A DNA stretch of 64,000 bases, from the NCBI GenBank assembly GCA_023630215.1, contig JALPRQ010000002.1, forward strand, positions 124,001 through 188,000, written 5' to 3'. A model generated the notes under the pieces. That model saw only the letters and a list, made by a program, of their open reading frames with translations. It made no database searches and had not been told where the DNA came from. Shown piece after piece: positions 44,034 to 51,588 of the stretch (the stretch's first letter is position 1; each line of letters opens with the position of its first letter). The DNA comes from Rhodobacteraceae bacterium NBU2976 (lineage in GTDB: Bacteria; Pseudomonadota; Alphaproteobacteria; Rhodobacterales; Rhodobacteraceae). Position numbers and translations under genes: made by a program.

Positions 44034-45101
44034 ATGTGTATACGCGTTAAATCCCTGATTTGGTTGGCCATCCTGCCCACCATCGGAAATGCCGAAACAA
44101 TCCGTGTCTATAACTGGAGCGAATATATCGACCTGGACCTGATATCTGAGTTCACGGAAATCACCGGAATAGATGTGATCTATGACACCTATGACAATAG
44201 CGAGGCCGTTGAGTCCACGCTGGTCGCAGGCGGCAGCGGCTATGATGTTGTCATCGTGTCGTCCGAATATCTGGATCGGCTTTCCGGACATGGGGCGCTG
44301 GCGCAGTTCGACTATGGTCGTCTGAGCAGCTTCAAGACCATGTGGGGCGACGTGATGGAACTGGCGCAAACGTTGGACAAGTCACAATCCCATGCATTGC
44401 CCTATCTTTGGGGGACAACCGGTCTAGGTTATGATCGCAACAAAATTCTCGCCATCATGCCGGACGCGCCATTGGACAGCTGGGACCTTCTGTTCGTCCC
44501 CGAGATCGTCTCGCAGTTTACCCCGTGCGGTGTCGCCCTGACCGACGCGATCGAGGAACTGACCGCGATTGGACTTGCCTATCTGGGTCATGATCCCAAT
44601 TCCAAAGAGCCGAAGGAATTGGAGGAAGTCTATGCCATGATAGATGCCATTATGCCTTATGTTACCGAAATCGGCACTGAACAATATGATATCATGGCGC
44701 GTGGCGAAGCCTGCGTTGCGCTGGTCTGGTCAGGGGATGCAATCCTTGCAAACGAAGATGCCGACGACGGGGTCGAGATCACCTATGTGGTTCCCAAGGA
44801 GGGTGCCCCCTTATGGATTGATATGTTTGTCATCCCGTCTGACACCCAAAATCTGAACGCGGCACACGTATTCATCGATTTCATACAGCGCCCGGAAAAC
44901 ATCGCCAGGGTCACCAATTTCGCTTTCTATGCCAACGCCAACTCGGCCTCTTTGCCATTTATCAACCCAGAGATTCTGGACAATGTGTCCATCTATCCCG
45001 ACGAGGAAACACTGGAACGCCTGTTCCCGGTATTTTCGCGATCTGCCGAAGAAAAGCGTGAATTGGCGCGGACTTGGCGACAACTTCAGCTGAGTTTTTA
45101 G
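44034..45101 (+). CDS. PotD/PotF-like periplasmic binding protein without transporter
   Basis: A 355-residue solute-binding protein with a signal peptide (MCIRVKSLIWLAILPTIGNA). The mature start TIRVYNWSEYIDLDLISEF is the classic polyamine-binding-protein opening, and YDVVIVSSEYLDRL and PYLWGTTGLGYD match the PotD/PotF fold. No permease or ATPase gene is adjacent. AAGAGG before the ATG at 44034 favours that start over the upstream ATG at 44007, which overlaps the kinase stop. Likely a ligand sensor partner for the kinase. Confidence 0.87.
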   Translation: MCIRVKSLIWLAILPTIGNAETIRVYNWSEYIDLDLISEFTEITGIDVIYDTYDNSEAVESTLVAGGSGYDVVIVSSEYLDRLSGHGALAQFDYGRLSSFKTMWGDVMELAQTLDKSQSHALPYLWGTTGLGYDRNKILAIMPDAPLDSWDLLFVPEIVSQFTPCGVALTDAIEELTAIGLAYLGHDPNSKEPKELEEVYAMIDAIMPYVTEIGTEQYDIMARGEACVALVWSGDAILANEDADDGVEITYVVPKEGAPLWIDMFVIPSDTQNLNAAHVFIDFIQRPENIARVTNFAFYANANSASLPFINPEILDNVSIYPDEETLERLFPVFSRSAEEKRELARTWRQLQLSF

Positions 45102-45114
45102 GCATATCCCCCGA

Positions 45115-45141
45115 AAACGCGCGAATTGGTGCGTTTTTTTC
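45115..45141 (+). terminator. Intrinsic terminator after the binding-protein gene
   Basis: Arms AAAACGC / GCGTTTT with a 10-nt loop, followed by further Ts (run of seven T in total). It lies 13 bp after the stop. Confidence 0.8.
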
Positions 45142-45211
45142 GCAAAATTGATTGTGCAACGGTTTTTATTTCCTAAATCAATCCGATTACCGGCTCGCGT
45201 CGTAAAAGGCG

Positions 45212-45259
45212 GTATATGATCGTTATATGCTTGACGGTTATATATTGGTTCGATACATG
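45212..45259 (+). promoter_or_regulatory. Promoter and likely PadR operator
   Basis: A -35-like TTGACG at 45231-45236, 17-bp spacer, and TACATG at 45254-45259 as a weak -10. Two GTTATAT direct repeats at 45222 and 45237 bracket the -35 element, with a related GTATAT at 45212. An autoregulatory site for the PadR protein encoded 36 bp downstream is the simplest reading. Confidence 0.5.
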
Positions 45260-45294
45260 CCCGACCGGATGAACGCAACGAGCTGTGCACAAAC

Positions 45295-45834
45295 ATGAAT
45301 GTCAAAACCCTATGCCTGGCCATACTTTATGACGCAGACGTAACCGGCTACGATATTCGCAAGCTGTCCACAGATGGCGAATATGCCTATTTCATCGACG
45401 CAAGCTACGGCTCTATCTACCCCGCACTTGCCGGATTGGAAGCCGACGGGATGGTGCAGAGCCGCGTCGAACGCCAATCCGGACGTCCGGACCGCAAGGT
45501 CTATAGCATCACCGACGCCGGTCGGCAGAAATTCCATTCGGAATTGTTTGCCCCGCTCGACAGTGATCTGTTCCGGAGCGAATTCCTTTTGTTCGCCCGC
45601 TTTGCCGCCTTGCTGCCGGCCAGTCTGGTGCAGACGCGGCTGGCGGAACAGATTGCGGAAATGGATCGCAAGCTCGACGACATTAAACGCCTTCAGGATG
45701 ACCAGATGCATGACGGCGATCGCTGGATAAGTCGATACGGCATCTCGTGTCTGGAATATCAGCGGGACTATCTTGTGACTCATGCCAAGGATCTGATCGC
45801 CTTGGCAAAACCAGACGCCAAAGCGGCGGAATAA
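45295..45834 (+). CDS. PadR family transcriptional regulator
   Basis: A 179-residue regulator of the PadR-s1/AphA type: winged HTH at 1-80 (NVKTLCLAILYDADVTGYDIRKL; ASYGSIYPALAGLEADGMVQSR; GRPDRKVYSITDAGRQKF) and a helical C-terminal dimer domain (Vir_act_alpha_C-like, DDIKRLQDDQMHDGDRW). PadR proteins usually repress neighbouring efflux genes until a phenolic or drug ligand binds. It leads an operon with an RND adaptor and pump 12 bp and beyond downstream. Confidence 0.93.
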   Translation: MNVKTLCLAILYDADVTGYDIRKLSTDGEYAYFIDASYGSIYPALAGLEADGMVQSRVERQSGRPDRKVYSITDAGRQKFHSELFAPLDSDLFRSEFLLFARFAALLPASLVQTRLAEQIAEMDRKLDDIKRLQDDQMHDGDRWISRYGISCLEYQRDYLVTHAKDLIALAKPDAKAAE

Positions 45835-45846
45835 CGGAAGACTACT

Positions 45847-47097
45847 ATGCGCGCATTGACCTCATATGGCACGGCCTTGATCCTGATCCTGTTAATTGCC
45901 GTCTGGATGGGCACCGGCCTTTTTGTCCGCGGTGGCCAAGGTCCCGACGAAAGTGAGCGCCGCTTGGTGGAACTGTTCGAACCCGATGGGGGACCGCTGA
46001 CAGCATTGGTCGATTCCACCGGCATTGCGGTTCACGAACACCACAAAGAAGGCACCGAAGACCCAGCGCTGTCCATCGCGGAACGGTCCGTCATCCTTGC
46101 CCAAGAAGCGGGCGAGGCCCGTTCTGTTCGCGTTCAAACCTTTACTGCCGAACCGCTGGAACTGGACGTCACTCTTCGTGGCCATACCGAAGCCGCAACC
46201 ATCCTGAACGTTGTTGCCGAAACCAGCGGACTGATCCAATCCGTGCAGGTCGAAGAAGGGCAGTCGGTCGAAAAAGGTGATCTTTTATGCGTTCTGGACC
46301 CGGGCACACGCGAAGCCTCTGTCGCCCAAGCCCGTGCTGCCATCGCGCAGGCCGAAGCGAACCTTGCGCAGGCTCAGACCGATTTCAATACCAATGAAAG
46401 CCTGCGCCAGCGCGGTCTGGCATCGGTAAACTCGGCAGAAGGGTTCGAAGCGGGTCTGAAAGCCGCCCAAGCCGGTCTGGAAACTGCAACCGCTGCCTTG
46501 CAGGTCGCCGAAAACGAATTGTCCAAAACCCGCATTCATGCCGAAATCAGCGGGATTGTTCAGGAACCGATCGCCGAGGCAGGTTCGCTGGCCAATCCCG
46601 GTACGCCCTGCGCAACCATCATTCAGCTTGACCCGATGAAATTCGTGGGCGAGATCCCCCAATCCCGTATCGATTATGCGCGTCTGGGACTTGATGCCAG
46701 CATCACCACGATCAACGGTCAGGAAGCAGAAGGCGAAGTGACCTTTGTTTCGGTCAGCGCCAACCCCAGCACGCGGACATTCCCGGTGCAGATCGAATTT
46801 AGCAACGCCAATAACGCCATTCGCGACGGTCTGACGGCCGAAGCCCGCGTTGTTCTGGGCACAATCCCGGCGCACCTGATCCCACAATCCGTCCTGACGC
46901 TGGATACAGAAGGCGTACTGGGGGTTCGCACAGTCAAAGACAATATTGTCGAATTCCATCCAATTACCATCCTGCGCGACACGCGTGAAGGTGTTTGGGT
47001 CACCGGCCTGCCCCCTTCGACCGATGTGATTGTGCTGGGTCAGGAATATGTCGAAGCCGGTCAGACCGTCGATGTCGGCCGCGCCGAACAGGAGTAG
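45847..47097 (+). CDS. RND efflux periplasmic adaptor subunit
   Basis: A 416-residue membrane fusion protein. N-terminal membrane anchor (LTSYGTALILILLIAVWMGTGLFV), then an unusual insertion of about 75 residues before the barrel-sandwich domain (TLRGHTEAATILNVVAETSGLIQSVQVEEGQSVEKGDLLCVLD), alpha-hairpin (QARAAIAQAEANLAQAQTDF), and beta-barrel. It links the inner membrane pump to an outer membrane channel. It is co-transcribed with padR and the pump gene (9 bp). No TolC gene is nearby. Confidence 0.92.
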   Translation: MRALTSYGTALILILLIAVWMGTGLFVRGGQGPDESERRLVELFEPDGGPLTALVDSTGIAVHEHHKEGTEDPALSIAERSVILAQEAGEARSVRVQTFTAEPLELDVTLRGHTEAATILNVVAETSGLIQSVQVEEGQSVEKGDLLCVLDPGTREASVAQARAAIAQAEANLAQAQTDFNTNESLRQRGLASVNSAEGFEAGLKAAQAGLETATAALQVAENELSKTRIHAEISGIVQEPIAEAGSLANPGTPCATIIQLDPMKFVGEIPQSRIDYARLGLDASITTINGQEAEGEVTFVSVSANPSTRTFPVQIEFSNANNAIRDGLTAEARVVLGTIPAHLIPQSVLTLDTEGVLGVRTVKDNIVEFHPITILRDTREGVWVTGLPPSTDVIVLGQEYVEAGQTVDVGRAEQE

Positions 47098-47106
47098 GAA
47101 CCCGCC

Positions 47107-50100
47107 ATGGTAGATCTTATCGAACGCATCCTGCGCATGCCCCGCGTGGTCATGACGGTCATGGTGTTGCTGCTGTTGGCAGGCGGCTTCACTTATAGCC
47201 GTATGCCCAAGGAAAGTTTTCCGGCAGTCGATATTCCGTACTTCTACGTTTCCGTCGGACAGAAAGGCATTTCGCCCAAGGATGCCGAACGCCTGTTGGC
47301 AAAACCCATCGAAGATCGTCTGATGGGGCTTGATGGGTTGGAACATATCACCTCGACCTCGGTCACCGGGCACGCGTCGGTCTTTCTGGAATTCAATGTC
47401 AACACTGACAAGGACAAGGCGCTTGAAGATATCCGCGCCGAGCTTGACGGGGTCAGCAGCGAACTTCCCGCCGACGCTGACGAACCGGGCGTGTTCGAAA
47501 TTTCCTTTACCGATCAACCGATCATCTCGGTTGCGCTTTATGGGGATGTGCCGGAACGGATCCTGATCGAAAAAGCCAAAGAGTTGCAGGATGTGCTCGA
47601 AGATCTCGACGGCGCAAACGAAGCAAAACTGTCCGGCGCCCGCGAGGAAGTTCTGGAAATCCAGATCGATCTTCTGCATCTGGAAGCCTATAATATCACC
47701 GCCGCGCAATTGTTCGACGCACTTGCGAAAAACAATACAATGGTTGCGGGGGGGACGCTTGATTCCGGTCAGGGGGCCTTCAACGTCGAGGTGCCCGGCC
47801 TGATCTCCACCGCCGAGCAAGTCTTCAACCTGCCGCTTAAGGTAGATGGAGACACGGTCGTAACCTTTGGCGATGTTGCGCATATTACCAAGGCCTTCAA
47901 GGACGCAACCGAATATTCCTATGTGAATGGCTCGCCGGCGATCACGATTGGCGTGACCAAAGCGATTGGCGCCAATATCATCGAATTGTCCAAAGCGGTG
48001 CGCGAAACGACCGAAGCCGTTACCGCCGACTGGCCCGGGGGCATTGAATATTCGTTCCTTCTTGATCAGGCGATTAGCACGGAAAACCTGTATCGCTCAC
48101 TGGAAGCCGCGGTGATGACGGCCGTTGTTCTGGTGCTGATCATGTGTATCGCCACGCTGGGTCTACGCCCTGCCCTGCTGATCGGTTTGTCTATTCCGCT
48201 GTCGTTTATGATGGGCTTCCTTGTGCTTGATGCCATGGACATGACTGTCAACATGATGGTGATGTTCGGTCTGGTGATTGCCGTTGGCGTGCTGGTTGAT
48301 GACCCGATTGTGGTTGTCGAATATGCCGAACGAAAACTGATGGAGGGCGTCTCGAAGAAAGAGGCGTTCATCCTCTCGGCACGCAAGATGTTCGTACCGG
48401 TCGTCGGCGCGACCGCAACCACGCTGGGGGCGTTTATCCCGCTTCTGTTCTGGCCCGGTATTATCGGTAAATTCATGAGCTATCTGCCCATTGTGGTGAT
48501 CGCGGTCATGGTTGCCTCGCTGGTCTCGGCGTTGATATTCATGCCCGTTGTCGGCGCGTTCATTGCCAAGCATGAACATGATGAAAAGCGGCTCGCGGCG
48601 GCGAATACGGTGATGTATGCCGATCAGTTCGACACCAAAAAAGTCCGCGGCATTACCGGCGTATATGTGCGCATCATGGCGCGACTATTACGCCACCCTA
48701 TTCTGACATTGACGGCGGGATTCTCGATCATTGTGGGGATATTCATGGCCTATGCGGCGAATCCGACCGGCATGGAAGCGTTTCCGGAAACTGAACCGGA
48801 ATTCGCCACCGTCAGCGTCGTGACCCGTGGCAACTATTCCCCAATCGAACTGCGTGACCTGATGCTGGAAGTAGAATCCGAGGTGCTGTCGGTCGTCGGC
48901 ATTCAGGATTCAATCATGAATTTCGGCGGTTCGGACGGATCGCCCCCCGACACAATCGGCCATTTGCAGTTGCAGCTTCAACCCTGGTCCGAACGCCGGA
49001 CTGCTGACGAAATTTTTGCGGAACTGCGCGAGCGTGTGTCGGATATTTCCGGTCTGGAAATCCAGATCTCCCAACAGGAATCTGGTCCACCTGCGGGCAA
49101 GGCGATCAACCTTCGGGTCGAATCCGTCAATTATGACAATCTGATTCCGGCTGTCACCAAGCTGCGCGACTTCATTGAATTCGAGCTGGGGGATACAATT
49201 GAAATCGAAGACGGGCGCCCCGCCCCCGGGATCGACTGGAACATCACCGTCGACCGGACCGAAGCCGCGAAATACGGGCTGGGTATCCGCGAGCTAACCC
49301 CCTATATCCAGTTGGTCACAACCGGCGTCAATCTGGGCACTTACAAGCCGTCGGATTCCAAGGACGAACTGGACATTGTTGTGCGCCTGCCCAAGGAAGA
49401 ACGCACCTTCGAAGCGCTCGATTCCCTGCGCATCGTGACCCAGCAGGGTCTGATCCCGGTGTCAAACTTCATCGAGCGTGAAGCGGTTCTGAAAACCGGT
49501 TCGATTACGCGCACCGATGGTCTCTATTCCATGACGGTTGCTGCGAACCTTGAACCCGGTGTGCGCACTGACGAGAAAGTAGCGGAACTGCAAGACTGGG
49601 CTGATGAGCAGACTTGGCCAACAGGACTGGAAATCATCTATGGTGGCGCAGAAGAGCAAACGAACGAAACTAATGAATTCATGGCAAAGGCGGGCGCTGG
49701 TGCGATCTTTATCATCTTCATCGTGCTTCTGCTGGAATATAACAGCTTCTATCAGGTGGCCGTCACGCTATCGACCGTGGTCATGTCCACGGCCGGGGTG
49801 CTGTTGGGGATGCTGATCACCGGACAGGCATTCTCGGCGGTGATGACCGGGCTGGGTATCGTTGCGTTGACCGGGATCGTGGTGAAAAACGGTATCGTTC
49901 TGATTGACACCTACAACCACTACACGCGGGACGAGGACGTGGACCCTATCACCTCGATGTTGCTGACCACAGCACAGCGTATCCGCCCCGTTCTGCTGAC
50001 CGCAACCGTGACCGCGTTGGGTGTGATCCCAATGGCGCTTAATGTCGAGTTTGACTTCATTCGCCGCGAGATCGTCAAGGATGGGCTGGCGGGTGAATTC

Positions 50101-50349
50101 TTTGTCAATCTTGCCTCGGCGCTGGTGTCGGGCCTCTTGTTCTCGACCCTGCTGACACTGGTCATGGTGCCGGTGATGATCACCGCCCCGGCTGTCATCG
50201 GCGGACGTCTAAAGGTCATTGGCCGCTGGATCGGCGCGCGACTGCGCAAGAATAAACCTGATACGGCGAAATCGATCGAGATCATCATCGATGACGAGGA
50301 TGAGCTGGTGATGCCGGACCTGACAAAGATCAAACCCGCCGCTGAATAA
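47107..50349 (+). CDS. RND efflux transporter permease (HAE-1/AcrB-like family)
   Basis: A 1080-residue inner membrane proton antiporter with the twelve-helix RND plan: TM1 at the N-terminus, a large porter domain to about 330, a TM2-6 block with GVLVDDPIVVVEYAERKL (the D-D pair of TM4), a second porter domain, and a last TM block with GIVVKNGIVLIDTYNHY. It would export drugs, detergents or lipids in concert with the adaptor. The C-terminal tail is long, charged and acidic. Typical length for the family. Confidence 0.94.
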   Translation: MVDLIERILRMPRVVMTVMVLLLLAGGFTYSRMPKESFPAVDIPYFYVSVGQKGISPKDAERLLAKPIEDRLMGLDGLEHITSTSVTGHASVFLEFNVNTDKDKALEDIRAELDGVSSELPADADEPGVFEISFTDQPIISVALYGDVPERILIEKAKELQDVLEDLDGANEAKLSGAREEVLEIQIDLLHLEAYNITAAQLFDALAKNNTMVAGGTLDSGQGAFNVEVPGLISTAEQVFNLPLKVDGDTVVTFGDVAHITKAFKDATEYSYVNGSPAITIGVTKAIGANIIELSKAVRETTEAVTADWPGGIEYSFLLDQAISTENLYRSLEAAVMTAVVLVLIMCIATLGLRPALLIGLSIPLSFMMGFLVLDAMDMTVNMMVMFGLVIAVGVLVDDPIVVVEYAERKLMEGVSKKEAFILSARKMFVPVVGATATTLGAFIPLLFWPGIIGKFMSYLPIVVIAVMVASLVSALIFMPVVGAFIAKHEHDEKRLAAANTVMYADQFDTKKVRGITGVYVRIMARLLRHPILTLTAGFSIIVGIFMAYAANPTGMEAFPETEPEFATVSVVTRGNYSPIELRDLMLEVESEVLSVVGIQDSIMNFGGSDGSPPDTIGHLQLQLQPWSERRTADEIFAELRERVSDISGLEIQISQQESGPPAGKAINLRVESVNYDNLIPAVTKLRDFIEFELGDTIEIEDGRPAPGIDWNITVDRTEAAKYGLGIRELTPYIQLVTTGVNLGTYKPSDSKDELDIVVRLPKEERTFEALDSLRIVTQQGLIPVSNFIEREAVLKTGSITRTDGLYSMTVAANLEPGVRTDEKVAELQDWADEQTWPTGLEIIYGGAEEQTNETNEFMAKAGAGAIFIIFIVLLLEYNSFYQVAVTLSTVVMSTAGVLLGMLITGQAFSAVMTGLGIVALTGIVVKNGIVLIDTYNHYTRDEDVDPITSMLLTTAQRIRPVLLTATVTALGVIPMALNVEFDFIRREIVKDGLAGEFFVNLASALVSGLLFSTLLTLVMVPVMITAPAVIGGRLKVIGRWIGARLRKNKPDTAKSIEIIIDDEDELVMPDLTKIKPAAE

Positions 50350-50351
50350 AA

Positions 50352-50374
50352 GACTGCCCCCTGCGGGGGGCGGT
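50352..50374. terminator. Hairpin between the RND and ABC export operons
   Basis: GACTGCCCCC pairs with GGGGGCGGTC (one G-T pair) around a short loop, 3 bp after the RND stop and 6 bp before the HlyD stop on the other strand. No U-tract on either strand, so efficiency is uncertain. Confidence 0.55.
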
Positions 50375-50379
50375 CAATG

Positions 50380-51585
50380 TTAATCCAGCTCGGTCCGGTC
50401 CACAAAAATCACCCCGTCGCCGACCCGGTCGCTTGGATGGGTCACGACCCTGTCGCCCGGGGTCAACCCCGTTAACACCTGCGCTGACAGTGTATTGCGA
50501 CGGCCAAGGGTCACCCTTTGCTTTTTGATCATATTGTCCGCCCCCGCGACAAAGACAAACCAGTCTGACCCCTCACGAAACAGGGCGCTGATCGGAACCT
50601 GAATGGCGTTTTCATCTGACCATTCGGTTATGCGGACATAGACACGAAAATTATCGCCCAGACCCTGCCGATCTGAAGCTTCGCTTTCTAGGTCCAACAA
50701 CACACGCACGCGTTGCTCCTCGATCCCCAGTGCCGAGATCTTGGTAAAGGCCGAGGGTTCGATCCGCCGCACGCTTGCCGTCAACAATCCGGCGCCGCCC
50801 CAACGCTCGACAACCGCGCTGGCGCCTTCGCGTATGCGCACCGCATCCGCAGACAACATGTCCACGACCAGCTCCAGATCATCTGGCTGCCCAACGGTCA
50901 CCAACAATGAGCCGGCAGGCACGATCCGTTCGCTCATCGAACTGACGGTCAGGATGCGGCCATCAACAGGCGCAAACACATGCACAGCGGATTGGCTTTC
51001 CCCATTCTGTTCCGGCGCAACCAGCGCAACCTTTGCCCGATCCAACGTCGCCTGTCGCAAAGCACGTTCCGACAGAACCAGTTGCAAATTTGAACGCGCC
51101 TGATCCATGGCCAACTTGGCATCATCCAACTGACTGCGCGTCGCCGCACCGGTCTGAAACAGCTGCTCCACACGCTGATATTGATCCCGCGCATAGGTAA
51201 AATTCGATTCTGCCTGTCCGATATTGGCTTCGGCCAGACGCAGGGCCGCTTCGGCCTCTTTTACCGCTGCCTCGGCTTCCAGCCGGGAGCGATAGTCGAG
51301 AATGGCCGACTGCGCGGGCTCAATAGACGCCACGATTGTCTCGCCGCCGACAACCTCATCCCCAACCGCCACCGGGCTGCGTAAAACTGTGCCACCAACC
51401 GGGGCGACAACCTCGAATTCATTGCGGATGCGGGTGACACCATCGACATCGATGGTGACCTCCATCGGACCACTGGTCACCGTTGCCAAATCGACCGGCA
51501 CGGGTTGTTCCTGCATCGAATACCAAACGCCTGCGCCGACCACGGCGGCAGCCACTCCCCAGAACAGGATTTTCCGAAACTTCAT
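50380..51585 (-). CDS. HlyD-family periplasmic adaptor of an ABC exporter
   Basis: A 401-residue membrane fusion protein with an N-terminal anchor (ILFWGVAAAVVGAGVWYSM), a lipoyl/barrel-sandwich domain (VVAPVGGTVLRSPVAVGDEVVGGETIVASIEP), a long alpha-hairpin (EAAVKEAEAALRLAEANIGQAESNF to DQARSNLQLVLSERALRQ) and a beta-barrel. It stands last in a leftward operon behind an FtsX-type permease and an ATPase, as in MacAB/DevBCA-type exporters. The permease start is 3 bp from its own. Confidence 0.92.
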   Translation of the reverse strand: MKFRKILFWGVAAAVVGAGVWYSMQEQPVPVDLATVTSGPMEVTIDVDGVTRIRNEFEVVAPVGGTVLRSPVAVGDEVVGGETIVASIEPAQSAILDYRSRLEAEAAVKEAEAALRLAEANIGQAESNFTYARDQYQRVEQLFQTGAATRSQLDDAKLAMDQARSNLQLVLSERALRQATLDRAKVALVAPEQNGESQSAVHVFAPVDGRILTVSSMSERIVPAGSLLVTVGQPDDLELVVDMLSADAVRIREGASAVVERWGGAGLLTASVRRIEPSAFTKISALGIEEQRVRVLLDLESEASDRQGLGDNFRVYVRITEWSDENAIQVPISALFREGSDWFVFVAGADNMIKKQRVTLGRRNTLSAQVLTGLTPGDRVVTHPSDRVGDGVIFVDRTELD

Positions 51586-51588
51586 GGG

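Noticed and set aside
41375-45110. Genomic island inserted at the tRNA-Arg gene
   Set aside because: No integrase, no repeat of the tRNA 3' end and no sharp composition break were found. The neighbouring genes look native to Rhodobacteraceae.
46285-47883. Minus-strand 532-codon open frame across the RND adaptor and pump genes
   Set aside because: It lies antisense to two clear genes, is rich in His, Gly, Arg and Phe as expected of an antisense frame, and has no recognisable domain.
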